Assembly: GCF_900113735.1 (NCBI RefSeq)
Contig: NZ_FOQM01000011.1
Span: forward strand, 1 to 64,000
Direction: 5' to 3'
Source: Bradyrhizobium sp. Gha
Lineage (GTDB): Bacteria > Pseudomonadota > Alphaproteobacteria > Rhizobiales > Xanthobacteraceae
Length of the DNA: 64,000 bases
How positions within the stretch are numbered: the first letter of the stretch is position 1; the number at the start of each line of letters is the position of its first letter. A model generated the notes under the pieces. That model did no database searches and was not told where the DNA came from. It saw only the letters and a program-made list of their open reading frames with translations. The position numbers and the translations under genes are program-made. This document shows positions 26,189 to 36,059 of this stretch, in pieces.

Positions 26189-26494
26189 CTAGATGGGATC
26201 GTTGGTGGTCAATCGGATCGTCGGCATACCTTCATACTTCTCCGCATCAGGTCCGGCCCGATCAAACTTGTCGCTGGCTGCGGCTTCGATGCGAGCTCGA
26301 AACCTCTCGAAGTGCTCAAATGCGGAAGCCAAATCCCGAATGTCAAAGGGATCTAACTGGGCGAGAGCCTCGTAGCTGACAAAAACGCGGACGGGCCGAA
26401 TAGGCGAAGCGTCCTTGACGATCATCCAAAACCCGATTGCCCGCAGTTCGCCGTGAGCCACGGCTTTGGCTTTCCCGTCGACGACAAGCGGCAT
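26189..26494 (-). CDS. DUF1488-like protein
   Basis: A 101-residue cytoplasmic protein ending in the pattern of DUF1488: a VSYEALAQLDP segment, then a long helix FEHFERFRARIEAAASDKFD, and TIRLTTNDP at the end. The ATG at 26494 follows GGAGGAG by seven bases, a strong ribosome site, so the longer frame is discarded. DUF1488 has no defined role. Confidence 0.6.
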   Translation of the reverse strand: MPLVVDGKAKAVAHGELRAIGFWMIVKDASPIRPVRVFVSYEALAQLDPFDIRDLASAFEHFERFRARIEAAASDKFDRAGPDAEKYEGMPTIRLTTNDPI

Positions 26495-26764
26495 GGCACT
26501 CCTCCTGCGCCGATACAACCGCACCGAGCGATCAGGCGCAATGATTTCCCCAAACCGGGCGTCCGGCGAAAGAACAGCCGGCCGGTTCACGCTGGCGAGG
26601 CTCTCCCTTGGTTAGCGTGCCGGTGTTGAGCGAGTGAGAACTTCGTAGGCTCGCTCTGCCTGCTACCTCGTCAAATTGGCTCCTATGCTCCTCCCCACGC
26701 AACGCCGGGGCCGCCGCATCAAAGCTGCATGATAAGATTTATAGATGCTTATGCAGCCTTCACC
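26495..26764. other. Intergenic downstream of caspase operon
   Basis: About 270 bases containing the DUF1488-like gene's promoter side. No gene recognised. Confidence 0.4.
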
Positions 26765-29023
26765 TCACCTTGCCGCTGGGACGCCGCGCCAGGCGGTCCA
26801 TGGACTCGAGTAATCCAGCCTGGCCGCCGGGATCGGCAATCTGCTTTCAAGATCGTCGTAGGCCCGTAGGCCGTCGAGAAATAGCGGAATGGCTTCGAAA
26901 TCAGGCTTCGAGATCCCGGCCAATCGTGCCAAGGCCGCTCCGTCCGGAAAGTCCGGGAAATAGGTTGTTAAATTGTTCGCGACCTCGGCAAGCGATCCTC
27001 TCTCGCCTCTTCGGATCAGTTCGTAGGCTGAGAGCGCCGTGGCGATCGGGTCGACCCATTTCATGTACAGGATTTCGTCCAACAACTGGCTGGTCATGGT
27101 CTCCCGTATATCGCGTCGATTGCGGAATGCACGCATTGCCTGGGCCAGGGATTTGACGTCGGCCAACGGATTCCGGAAGCGTAGTCGTTCGGCGACGAAT
27201 GGATGCAGTTGCCCGACCTGCTCTCCTAATGGGAGCAGATATTGGGCCAGTACTGGCGTTCCTATCTCGTCCAATGTGAGCGTAAACAACGTTGCTCGGT
27301 TGGGCGACGACAGCGAAGCGACGGTGTATGCGGCTTGCCCGCTCACTTCAAACGAAACGAGCTGCGGCCCCGTCGAGATCGGAACGTAGAGTTCCCGCAC
27401 CCCGTCCAGCCCGGCGGGCTGGTGGGCAGGAAGCCAGCTCGGCACCGCTCCCGGCTTCCAGACCGACACTTTCAACTCCAGGCCGGCATCGTCGAATCCC
27501 GCAAGCACATACAGCGGGGAAGCGCCCGGCATCTCTTGTCGGAAGTCGTGCAGCGGAAGAGCGCCGATCTTCGAATAGTAGCGCCCGAAGATGCCGTTCA
27601 TTATCCTCCCGGCTCCCAGCACGGCAAGCCATACATTCAAGTCGGGATCCGCGAGCGGTCCGCCGAGACTTTCGGAGAAATCGACAGCTCCCCCGTCCAC
27701 AGGAAATCCGCTAGCGGCGATCGAAGCTTGAGCCGTCTTTTGAGTCCAGTCGGTAAGGTTGACGGACTTCCCGCCCTCCACATCCAAGATGCGGCTGCTG
27801 ACGAGAATGCTATCCCTGTCGCGCATAGTCGCTGCGTACCTGCCTTTCGGCAGCGCACCTACGGCATCCCTACCGAATATCTGTCTCTCACCGGTGTTCA
27901 GCTCGCGCAGCTCGATGGAGGTTTGGGGCGGCACCAGTACATCGGAGAGATCGGGTCCCGATGCGACCTCCAGAGTGGGCAGATTGCCCACGTGGAAGGT
28001 CACGTCGTTGTCCTCGAACAGGAGAATGGTGCGGTCGTTGTCGCGCACCTTCGTGTTCTGCAGGTCGACGCTCATCGTATAGCGGTCAGGCTTGACGACC
28101 AGATCGGTTACGTCGCCGGTCAAGGCCACCCGGAAGTGCCCCGTCCTTCGGCCGTTCATAACGACGAATCCCTTCACGGGCTCGGTTGCCCCCTCGATGC
28201 GAACAACGCAGTTAGTCGTCGGTGCGGGCTTGAAACGCGCGATGATGCCGTCGGCCTCTCCCCCCGCTCCTTCGACCTTGTTGTACATGGGTTGATCCTT
28301 CAACCGACCTGTCACGTAAATCCGCAACGTGTCGTATCTGACGAGCATCGCGTCGTCATCGACCTCGTCCCAGGTCTTGGCGATGCTGCGACCCTTGAGT
28401 CCCTCGATCAGTTCGCGGGGAAACCGTCCGTCAGCGGCCGCCGTGGCCGCCGGCACGGTGGACTGGAGGAGAAAGGTCATCGCCTCCCCCGTGGTCTGCG
28501 GATTGTTGGGCAGACCGAAGGTCGCGCCTGCGATCTTCGTACCGTCAAGCTCATTACGGCAAGCATCCACGAAGTAGTACTGCTTGCCGGGTCCGAGCTC
28601 CTGTCTCAACCAGTAGATCATCTTGTCGAGATGCAGACACGCAGACGCCCCCGACAGCTCCATCGAGCGATAGTTGGCGGCAATAAGCTGGTCGGCCCGC
28701 GCCCCAGCGGAAACGAAGGTAAAACCATGGCCGCTGAAGAAAAAGAAGAATTCGTCCGTCGAGTCCTGACCGGCCGCTCTTATGTCCAATAGCGCTTGAT
28801 TGATGTCATCCAACTTGGCGGGTCTGCCGTCCGGCACTATTGGCTCGGAGCAGAACACGATCTGGCGATCCGTCTGCGCAATGTGTTCTGCATTCCATTT
28901 GGCCGACAGCCAGTCGCGGAACGCGAGAGCCGCCTCGCGGGTGCCCGGGAGCTTCGGCCCGATGCTTCCGTCCTGGACGTCCACGTAGTCTTCGATGCCG
29001 ATGATCAGCGCGCGACGGCTCAC
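26765..29023 (-). CDS. Caspase-like (C14 family) protease with large C-terminal region
   Basis: A 752-residue protein. Residues 1-250 form a caspase-like peptidase: RALIIGIEDY at the N-terminus, the catalytic His99 in FFFFFSGHG and the catalytic Cys155 in YYFVDACRNE. Residues 270-480 look beta-rich, with extracellular-like or carrier repeats (VVRIEGATEPVKGFVVMNGR). The C-terminal 250 residues are helical and unfamiliar. It is the last gene of a minus-strand operon, nine bases after a trypsin-like protease that follows a metallophosphoesterase. Bacterial caspase homologues usually kill the cell or cleave partners when triggered, often with trypsin-like proteins nearby. Confidence 0.85.
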   Translation of the reverse strand: MSRRALIIGIEDYVDVQDGSIGPKLPGTREAALAFRDWLSAKWNAEHIAQTDRQIVFCSEPIVPDGRPAKLDDINQALLDIRAAGQDSTDEFFFFFSGHGFTFVSAGARADQLIAANYRSMELSGASACLHLDKMIYWLRQELGPGKQYYFVDACRNELDGTKIAGATFGLPNNPQTTGEAMTFLLQSTVPAATAAADGRFPRELIEGLKGRSIAKTWDEVDDDAMLVRYDTLRIYVTGRLKDQPMYNKVEGAGGEADGIIARFKPAPTTNCVVRIEGATEPVKGFVVMNGRRTGHFRVALTGDVTDLVVKPDRYTMSVDLQNTKVRDNDRTILLFEDNDVTFHVGNLPTLEVASGPDLSDVLVPPQTSIELRELNTGERQIFGRDAVGALPKGRYAATMRDRDSILVSSRILDVEGGKSVNLTDWTQKTAQASIAASGFPVDGGAVDFSESLGGPLADPDLNVWLAVLGAGRIMNGIFGRYYSKIGALPLHDFRQEMPGASPLYVLAGFDDAGLELKVSVWKPGAVPSWLPAHQPAGLDGVRELYVPISTGPQLVSFEVSGQAAYTVASLSSPNRATLFTLTLDEIGTPVLAQYLLPLGEQVGQLHPFVAERLRFRNPLADVKSLAQAMRAFRNRRDIRETMTSQLLDEILYMKWVDPIATALSAYELIRRGERGSLAEVANNLTTYFPDFPDGAALARLAGISKPDFEAIPLFLDGLRAYDDLESRLPIPAARLDYSSPWTAWRGVPAAR

Positions 29024-29032
29024 GAAGGCCTC

Positions 29033-29953
29033 CTACAACAGGTTCTTCACCTCGTCGGCCGATATGCCTTCGTTACGATACATGAAGTAGCCCGACTTGT
29101 GGATACCCACGACCTGGGCCGTCGCCAGCGAAAAGATCGGCGAGCCCGAGTTTCCTTGCGTCGTCGAACAATCGTGGAAGATGTCTGGCTTCTCGGTGGC
29201 GTCGAGTACCTCACCCAGCGCAGCGCTCCGCACGCCAAATTTCCCGTTGAACACGGCAGTCAGGAAGAGCGGGTTGTTGTTCTCGTCCTTTCCGGGGTAT
29301 CCGATCGCGGCTATCCTATCCGCCTCCCTCAAATCATCGTCCGAAAAAACAACCGGCGCGCGGTCCGCGGTCTCGGCTCGCAGCACGACGATGTCCTTCT
29401 TGGGATGAACGTGGACCACCTCCGTGATGCCGCCGATGTCGGACGAGGCATTGGAGGCGCCCGCTTCCTGTTTGAACACGATGCGCGCGCTGCCGGAAGC
29501 CAGCACGTCCGCGCCTCCGCTGAGCACCGCCAAAACGTGGCGGTTGGTGGCAATAAGGCTGTCGCCGACGACGAAGCCAGTCCCGACGTGCGACTTCTTT
29601 GCATCTTCGATCCTCCCGATCGAACGGACGAAGGGGCGGACCTTGCCACGAAAGCCGCTCCACTCGTCCTTCAATTCAGTCGGCTGCAGGTCCCTATTCG
29701 CCGTTTCCGGAAGGTCTCCGAGCTCGCCGTCGCTCGTAAGCACCACCGGTCGCATGAGCCTGATGACCATCTCAAGCGCGGCGATTTGGCTAGGTGTCGG
29801 GATCTCTCCCTTCTGAAACGTCTCCAGCGCTTTCTGCGCCTCCGCCTCGCTGTCTGGAATGTTCTTGGAGCCGACGATGGCCCTCACCTTCCGGATCGCC
29901 TCCGCCGGTGTATTGGAGCCGAGTGCTCGGCGCGCCCGATCGAATGTGCTCAA
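29033..29953 (-). CDS. Trypsin-like serine protease with N-terminal helical domain
   Basis: A 306-residue protein. Residues 1-75 are helical and contain PTPSQIAALEMVIRLMRPV, which I recognise from other proteins of bacterial caspase/trypsin neighbourhoods. The protease domain follows, with the catalytic triad visible as His139 (ATNRHV), Asp187 (KKDIVVLR) and Ser269 (TQGNSGSP). There is no signal peptide, so it acts in the cytoplasm. Short gaps (nine and fifteen bases) to the caspase and phosphoesterase genes indicate one transcript. A role as activating or executing protease for the caspase is plausible. Confidence 0.85.
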   Translation of the reverse strand: MSTFDRARRALGSNTPAEAIRKVRAIVGSKNIPDSEAEAQKALETFQKGEIPTPSQIAALEMVIRLMRPVVLTSDGELGDLPETANRDLQPTELKDEWSGFRGKVRPFVRSIGRIEDAKKSHVGTGFVVGDSLIATNRHVLAVLSGGADVLASGSARIVFKQEAGASNASSDIGGITEVVHVHPKKDIVVLRAETADRAPVVFSDDDLREADRIAAIGYPGKDENNNPLFLTAVFNGKFGVRSAALGEVLDATEKPDIFHDCSTTQGNSGSPIFSLATAQVVGIHKSGYFMYRNEGISADEVKNLL

Positions 29954-29968
29954 TTCAGCGCTCCTTCG

Positions 29969-31288
29969 TCACGCCAATTGCTTGGAGTAGATCAGCGTTC
30001 CCCTGGCGTCCCGCACCTCCTCCATGAGGTGCTCGCCGTCGAGGGAAAGCACCGCATAGCCGTGAGGCACAAACTTCTCCTCTTCGCCGAAGATGAATTC
30101 GTTCGGCCCTTCCAGAACAAGGGCGCGGGACAGCCGATTGCCCGAAACCATCGTCGACGGACAGAAGCGCCAATCTGCGCGCTCGTATGGTTTACCGGTT
30201 GCCTGCTCCAGCCCAATAGTGGCCTTGCGGGTCTGCGGCATGCCGCTGTGGCCTATACAGCGCCCCAGAATTCCGAAGCTCGTGTCGGGGTTTTCGTAGA
30301 TCGTGCACCGGTGCTCGTGGCCCCAATACCATGCGAAGATACGCTTGCTGCGCAACAGCTCCCCAAACTCAGGATGTGACCAGAGCTTTTCGCCCTGCTC
30401 GGATTCGATGCTGGAATAGAGTTGATGGTGTGAGAACAGGATGATCCTGCGCTCTCCGGCCGCCCGAACTACGTCGAGTAGCCAGCGCACCTGCTCGTCA
30501 TCGATGGCGTGGTCGATGTAGGCGACGTCCAAACCTACCAAGGTCCATCGCGAATTCTGGTACGCGAAGTAACTGCCCTGCTGACCGAATTCCGGCAATG
30601 TCTTCCCGAAATAGGCGTCTCCGCCCGAATACATCTCGTGATTCGAATTAAGCGCGAGGTTGATGGCACCATTTCGCCTGGGCCATCCGCGGAGGAACCG
30701 GTCGGCGACCTCCTTTTCGGTTCCGGAATAGTAGACATCGCCCAAATGCATGATCACATCGAACGGGTCGGGATCGTCCACGATCGCGGTGGCGATCTTC
30801 GGAGCACCGTAAAGACCGGTGCCCCAATCCCCGAGAAGGGCCAAGCGCGCTCTTTCAGGAAGCACAGCGGCTTTGGTGTCGGCCGGCCGCAGCATCTGGT
30901 GAGGCCGTAGGTGTTTGAGCTTCTCCCAAGCGACGGATGCCCAGCCGAACCAATCGTCGGTATCAAACATCGCCTCGAGCCCCCCGGCAGGTAGAGGCTT
31001 CAACGACAACTTTGCTGCGTCTCCGGAAGCGATGAGACTTTGCAATCTTGCGGCGCGGGCGTCGTGAGTAGCCGTCAAGACCTTAGCGTCGGCTTTCTTC
31101 TCGGCTTGGCGAAGTTGATCAAGCACGTTGCCGACACCCGCCATGATCGCAGCGCGCTGCTCCGGCGCTACGGAGTTATCCCGCCGGGACGCCTCCTCGA
31201 TATTCCCGACCGCTTCTTGGGTCCCGAGCGCTTTATGCACTTGGTCGAAGGTCACGACCACCGGCTCTGAGAAAGCTTGATCGCTCAT
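29969..31288 (-). CDS. Calcineurin-like metallophosphoesterase
   Basis: A 439-residue protein with an N-terminal helical region (residues 1-100) and a calcineurin-type phosphoesterase domain showing all metal motifs: LLGDWGTG, MHLGDVYYSG, NSNHEMYSGG (GNHE equivalent), FSHHQLY and GHEHRC. The ATG at 31288 has GGAGAGG seven bases upstream, so I drop the longer frame to 31312. It leads the operon with the trypsin-like and caspase-like genes and is divergent from the trypsin-nuclease fusion. The substrate is unknown; cyclic nucleotides, nucleic acids and phosphoproteins are all possible. Confidence 0.85.
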   Translation of the reverse strand: MSDQAFSEPVVVTFDQVHKALGTQEAVGNIEEASRRDNSVAPEQRAAIMAGVGNVLDQLRQAEKKADAKVLTATHDARAARLQSLIASGDAAKLSLKPLPAGGLEAMFDTDDWFGWASVAWEKLKHLRPHQMLRPADTKAAVLPERARLALLGDWGTGLYGAPKIATAIVDDPDPFDVIMHLGDVYYSGTEKEVADRFLRGWPRRNGAINLALNSNHEMYSGGDAYFGKTLPEFGQQGSYFAYQNSRWTLVGLDVAYIDHAIDDEQVRWLLDVVRAAGERRIILFSHHQLYSSIESEQGEKLWSHPEFGELLRSKRIFAWYWGHEHRCTIYENPDTSFGILGRCIGHSGMPQTRKATIGLEQATGKPYERADWRFCPSTMVSGNRLSRALVLEGPNEFIFGEEEKFVPHGYAVLSLDGEHLMEEVRDARGTLIYSKQLA

Positions 31289-31422
31289 CACCGACCTCTC
31301 CGCTAAGATCATGCGAGCCTATCATAAGACGACCATGCCGCCCCTGGGGAATTCCCCAGCTTGTCCGTCGCATGACCGTCTTCCAATCATGCCACCTTGA
31401 AGACTTTTAGCGGCAGGTGGTC

Positions 31423-33525
31423 ATGCAGGCGGACAAGTCGAGATTGAAGGCGATTGTGGATGCCACACGGTCCGATCGCGAAAGGGTGCGACAACTTGTC
31501 GACAGCCGCAGATGGCGGGAAGCCGAGCCCGATCGGGCCCGGATGGCCGTCTTCACCGCGAAAACGCAGCGGCGAACGCTCCCCGCCGGAGCTGCGGAAG
31601 CGATCCAAGGCACGGACGACCTCCAGGCCTCGTGGTTTCTGCCGGCCGGTGCGACTGTGCGGCGTTCGGTTGGATATGTGGAGGCGAATAACGCTGGCAT
31701 CTGGTCTGTAGGAAGCGGATTTCTTATAAGCCCGGATCTCTTCCTGACCAACCAGCACGTGATCGCCGACGCTACCGCGGCCGCTGCCACCCAGGTCACC
31801 TTCGATCGCGAGGCCGGAGAAGATGGGACAATGCGCCCCACGACCACTTTTGCGCTCAACCCGCAGACGTTCTCGATCTTCTCCCGTCAGGAGGATTTCG
31901 ACTACGCCTTAATCGCGCTCGGGGCGAAGATCAGCGGTCCAGCCAGCCTAGAAGAGCTCGGATATTGTGCGCTTTCGAACAAGCCGGATCGGCACGTGAT
32001 CGGGATGAACGTCAACATAATTCAGCATCCCAATGGCCTTCCCAAAATGATCGGTGTCCGAAACAACGTGCTGCAGTACCGTACGGACCGCACTCTCCTT
32101 TATGAGACGGATACTGAACACGGATCCTCCGGCTCGCCCGTTTTCAACGACAGTTGGGAGTTGGTCGCGCTCCATCATTTTGGAGAGCCGTTCCTGGAGC
32201 GCACGGACGATGAAGGGCGTCCCATCCCCGTCAACGTCAACGAAGGGGTGCGCATCAGCGCGATCTTCGAGGACCTGGCGAGCAGGTTGGCAGCTCTGCC
32301 CGAGAATCAAAGAGCGATACTGCAGGCGGCATTGGATCTATCGAAACGCGCCATCGCGCATGCCGGCGGAAAAACGCTTTCCCCGCCGCGCCCGTCGGAT
32401 CCCAGACAGGAAAGCCTAAAGATCAGCGAGGAGCGTAACACGATGAGCGGCGACGGTTCGGCCAATGAGATGAAGTTGGTGATTCCTATCGAGGTGACCG
32501 TCAGGGTCGGACAGACGGCGGGCACCAAGCTGCAGGCTGCTCCGGCGGAGCCAGTCAAAAGGTTGACGAGCGGCGCCGAAAAGCTAGCAATCGACCGCGA
32601 CTATTCGAATCGTGATGGATACAATCCGCACTTCGTGAAAGGTGTCGAGTTTCCGCTTCCCGAACCTACCGGTAAGACGGCCAAGCAAGTCGCTCCGCTA
32701 AGGGCCGACGAAGCGAATGCCGCCGAAGGAGAGCTGAAGTATCAGCACTTCAGCATCAAGTTGAACAAGTCGAAGAAGATGGCTCTTTTCACAGCCACCA
32801 ACATCGACGGAAACAGGTATCTGGACATCGACCGCCAGACCGGGCTCGTCAAGGAAGCGGCGGAAGGCGAGACCTGGTACACGGATCCCCGAGCCAGCGA
32901 TTCCTTCTATCTCGGTCAGCCGTTCTATTCGGCATGGTCCAATCTCTTCGACAGAGGGCATCTGACCCGGCGCATGGATCCGAACTGGGGCAGCGTCGAG
33001 GAGGCGCAACGTGCCAACGCCGACACCTATCACTTGACGAACTGTACGCCGCAACATTTCCGCTTCAACGAGAGCACGAAGTTCTGGCAGGGCGCCGAGC
33101 AGTACGTCCTGGAGAACGGCGCCATCGCGGAAGATACGGAAAACAAGATCTGCGTCTTCCAAGGCCCCATCTTCAACGACAAGATCGATCTCTGGTCGGA
33201 CGACGTCCAGATCCCTTCGTCGTTCTTCAAGGTGATCGCCTGGAAGGGAAAGTCCGGAGTGAAGTCGGTGGGTCTGGTCGTCGATCAGCTCGCCCTGCTA
33301 TCTGAGCAGAGGCATGGCGGGATCAAGCCCGGCCCAGCGACCTTCGTAAACGTCTCACAATGGCGCGTAGCGATCGCCGACGTCGAGAAAAGGACCGGGC
33401 TCGACTTCGGCAAGACAATCCGTGACGCAGACACCTTCGAAGACGCCGGCCAACCGGTGGTCGGGGAAGCGACGAAGTCAGTCCCGATCCGTTCGAAGGC
33501 GGATCTGTTGCCCAAGCTTACTTGA
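31423..33525 (+). CDS. Trypsin-like protease fused to DNA/RNA non-specific endonuclease
   Basis: A 700-residue fusion. The N-terminal trypsin-like domain (residues 90-300) has the triad His112 (LTNQHV), Asp160 (DFDYALI) and Ser236 (EHGSSGSPVF). After a Pro-rich linker the C-terminal part is a NUC-family nuclease (Serratia/EndoG type) with the DRGH motif in NLFDRGHLTRRMDPNWG near residue 510 and the metal-binding Asn region HLTNCTPQHFRFN near 545. No signal peptide is present. It is divergent from the phosphoesterase-trypsin-caspase operon. Proteolysis could release or activate the nuclease, a suicide-type arrangement. The GTG at 31417 is an alternative start. Confidence 0.88.
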   Translation: MQADKSRLKAIVDATRSDRERVRQLVDSRRWREAEPDRARMAVFTAKTQRRTLPAGAAEAIQGTDDLQASWFLPAGATVRRSVGYVEANNAGIWSVGSGFLISPDLFLTNQHVIADATAAAATQVTFDREAGEDGTMRPTTTFALNPQTFSIFSRQEDFDYALIALGAKISGPASLEELGYCALSNKPDRHVIGMNVNIIQHPNGLPKMIGVRNNVLQYRTDRTLLYETDTEHGSSGSPVFNDSWELVALHHFGEPFLERTDDEGRPIPVNVNEGVRISAIFEDLASRLAALPENQRAILQAALDLSKRAIAHAGGKTLSPPRPSDPRQESLKISEERNTMSGDGSANEMKLVIPIEVTVRVGQTAGTKLQAAPAEPVKRLTSGAEKLAIDRDYSNRDGYNPHFVKGVEFPLPEPTGKTAKQVAPLRADEANAAEGELKYQHFSIKLNKSKKMALFTATNIDGNRYLDIDRQTGLVKEAAEGETWYTDPRASDSFYLGQPFYSAWSNLFDRGHLTRRMDPNWGSVEEAQRANADTYHLTNCTPQHFRFNESTKFWQGAEQYVLENGAIAEDTENKICVFQGPIFNDKIDLWSDDVQIPSSFFKVIAWKGKSGVKSVGLVVDQLALLSEQRHGGIKPGPATFVNVSQWRVAIADVEKRTGLDFGKTIRDADTFEDAGQPVVGEATKSVPIRSKADLLPKLT

Positions 33526-34141
33526 GCTTCTGCCTTCACTCAGCCCCGTGCACCCTCCGCGTGGCGCGACGTTGGCGGTGGGTGCCTTGGTCGGCTTCAA
33601 CTGCTCATCAACGAGATGACGCTCGGGATTGGCCCCCGTCCCGCGATCAGCATTGACATCTCCTTCTGACCGGCGGCCGCCGTCTACCCTGAGCGAGGTC
33701 GTTTGCCTGGACAAGGAGAAGTGCTTCGTACGCTCGGGGCATCGCCTCGGGAGCTCGAGGGGGCGACTTGCCGCAATATCAAAGCCGACCGGCCTCGTTG
33801 GACGCCGGACCAGCATAGGAACGGTTGGGAGGCGCCGGCCTTGAATATGTCGCTGAGCCCTCGAAGTTGGGGCTCAGGTCCACCACCGAATTTTGCAGGA
33901 TTTCGAGCTCATGAGGGGATTGAACGGCTGAAGGCGACCCCTAGCTAAGATCGGTCATAATCGGTCCGTTTCGGACCTGGTTCAGGTCAAGTTAAGGTTT
34001 ACGCGGTATAAATCACCCATTCGAGGGTCGATGCGAGCCGCGTCGGCTGCCCGCTGTTGTGTCGATTCGTTCACTGTGGTAGCGATTTGGCATTGCAAAC
34101 GCAGGTTATTTTGAATGGGCAGACTACTTAGGGTGCGCGCC
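33526..34141. other. About 600 bases without a recognised gene
   Basis: Spacer after the trypsin-nuclease gene. Frames are short and lack motifs. It probably contains the promoter of the downstream set starting at 34142. Confidence 0.4.
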
Positions 34142-34336
34142 ATGACCGAACGGGACCGAGAGTCGCAAGGGCTAAGGCAGTCGAACGACACCAGCCGCCA
34201 GCAGCAGCAGACGACCTATGAACATCCACCGCTCACGCGGGACCAGGAGCAGTACCTGCGACGCATACAGTCGTCCTCGAACGCGCATGACCGCAACCTG
34301 CTGATGGGGGGTCCGCGCAACAAGCCGGCCTCCTGA
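34142..34336 (+). CDS. Small hydrophilic protein
   Basis: A 64-residue, charged, Gln-rich protein (ERDRESQGLRQSND, RQQQQTTYEHPPLTRDQEQYL) without membrane segments or Cys. It ends 13 bases before the papain-like gene, suggesting cotranscription. No family recognised. The frame could be fortuitous. Confidence 0.4.
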   Translation: MTERDRESQGLRQSNDTSRQQQQTTYEHPPLTRDQEQYLRRIQSSSNAHDRNLLMGGPRNKPAS

Positions 34337-34349
34337 GCACCTGCGTTGA

Positions 34350-35891
34350 ATGTGGAAACGTCTAGCGACCGATACGGTCAATATCGCCTGCGCGCCCCCC
34401 TTCTCCTTCTATTTCGACATCGTCCGGGAATATTTCCGCGCAGCGACGAATACCCAACCGCTCCACCGGATCTGCACGCTCACCCGAAAGCAGCGGGCGA
34501 CTTGGCTCGTCGCGGAATGCGCGCTGGATAGGCCGGACGTCCAGGAGGAGATCGAGCATCTCGACCGCCGATATGGAGGTGGCGGCGAGGCGAGCGCGAC
34601 AGCCTTATCGTTCTTCAAAAACTGCCACTCGGCGAATGACGTGCGGAATTCACCCGAAGCCGAGGCCAACCTACTGGCACATGCCGTCATCATAAACTAC
34701 CGCTCCAAACGGAAGGCCGACTTCTCCCACTCGTACGTGTTCGAGGCCATTCTCGCCCCCATCAAGAACTCGTTCGGCAATGGTCACTCCGGCCTTCTCA
34801 TCAACAATTTCGTCGCCGCGGAGGGGCATTTCGAACGCACGATTTCGAGGCGGGTTTTCGCGCTCAAGGGCGTCTACTACTGCCAACAGAACGACACGAC
34901 GCACGTCTGCGGTCATGCATGCCTGCGCATGGCGATCAATTCCGCGGGACAGTTCGCCAAGCCAATCAGCAACGTCGGCATCAACAGATTCCTCGGCATC
35001 ACGAGCAAGGTCAAGGGTCTCAAGTCCGGACAGATGGAAGACGTGATTGCCGACGCGGGCCTCAACCCGTTGGTCATCACTAAGCTGAAGCCTGAGCACT
35101 TTCTTCCCGAGCTCGCCTCCATCGTCGAGTCCGGCTACCTAGCGTTGCTCGGCTTCACGACCAAGCGGCGCGCCGATCACGTGGTGACGGTGTTCGGCCA
35201 TACGAGGAATTCCGACGAATGGCATCCGCAAGCCATTCCGGCGTATTCAGGCCCGTCATCTGCAAAGTATCTTCCGAGCGGTTCCTGGATCGACCACTTT
35301 CTCATCCACGATGACAACTTTGGTCCGCATTTTTCGCTCAGCGCGCGGTCGTTCGACCTGCACACCAACGTCAAACCTAGCTGCCTCATTGGGCTGCTTC
35401 CTGCAGAACCCGTGGTGCATTCGAACTATGCGGAAGGGTTGGCCTCGAGCACGCTGAAGAACCTGCTTCAGCAATTCGAGGGGCGACAGATGAACAAATG
35501 GCTGGATTATATGGCGATCCGGCCCCAAGATTTCGTTCTTCGAGCTATTCTGATGAAAGGATCGCAGTACTTCGGACATCTGAAAGGAATGACCGGACAC
35601 GATGGCACGTTGCTCGACGACTTGACAATTTCGAAGCTGGAGTGGCTTCCGGAGTATTTTTGGATGGTCGAATACAGCTTGCCGCCGCTCTACACCGGCA
35701 ACCGCACCAAACTCGGCGAGGTGCTGATCACCGCAGCCGATTTCAAAGGTTACAGCGCGGGTCACGTGCTCGCCGTCCGGCTCCCAGGATTGGTGCTTCG
35801 CAGCCAAGGAACGACGTTCGATGGCCTCGCAAGCAACCTGTGCTCCCATTCGCCGATCTACGAATGCCGGCAGTTTGACAATCACTGGTGA
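34350..35891 (+). CDS. Predicted papain-like (C39-like) cysteine peptidase
   Basis: A 513-residue protein of no family I can name. In the middle it shows a pattern of papain-fold peptidases: CQQNDTTHVCGHACLRMAIN, where Gln179/180 would form the oxyanion hole and Cys187 (or Cys191) the nucleophile. His277 follows in RRADHVVTVFGH and an acid in IHDDNFGPH (321-322), the order and spacing of C39-like enzymes. The flanking regions (1-170, 330-513) are unfamiliar. It belongs to the plus-strand series leading to the subtilisin and fits a cassette built around proteases. The assignment is inference from motif order. Confidence 0.6.
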   Translation: MWKRLATDTVNIACAPPFSFYFDIVREYFRAATNTQPLHRICTLTRKQRATWLVAECALDRPDVQEEIEHLDRRYGGGGEASATALSFFKNCHSANDVRNSPEAEANLLAHAVIINYRSKRKADFSHSYVFEAILAPIKNSFGNGHSGLLINNFVAAEGHFERTISRRVFALKGVYYCQQNDTTHVCGHACLRMAINSAGQFAKPISNVGINRFLGITSKVKGLKSGQMEDVIADAGLNPLVITKLKPEHFLPELASIVESGYLALLGFTTKRRADHVVTVFGHTRNSDEWHPQAIPAYSGPSSAKYLPSGSWIDHFLIHDDNFGPHFSLSARSFDLHTNVKPSCLIGLLPAEPVVHSNYAEGLASSTLKNLLQQFEGRQMNKWLDYMAIRPQDFVLRAILMKGSQYFGHLKGMTGHDGTLLDDLTISKLEWLPEYFWMVEYSLPPLYTGNRTKLGEVLITAADFKGYSAGHVLAVRLPGLVLRSQGTTFDGLASNLCSHSPIYECRQFDNHW

Positions 35892-36059
35892 ATATCGGCG
35901 ATCCAGCATCGGTATGGGCTGAGCAAGTTCCGAAAGGCGTCCTCAGCCCCTCGGACGTGGCTGGGGTAACCCCTAGTTGACGACCAGACGCGCCGGACGA
36001 CAATCCGACCCGCTCCCCCAACTGGGGACTTCTGACGAGCATGCTCCGGAGCGTCTGTT

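Noticed and set aside
27242..28792. 516-codon open frame on the plus strand
   Set aside because: Antisense shadow of the caspase-like gene in GC-rich DNA; no motif, composition rich in Arg/His/Gly as expected for a shadow.
28796..30379. 527-codon open frame on the plus strand
   Set aside because: Antisense to the trypsin-like and phosphoesterase genes, whose catalytic motifs are clear on the minus strand.
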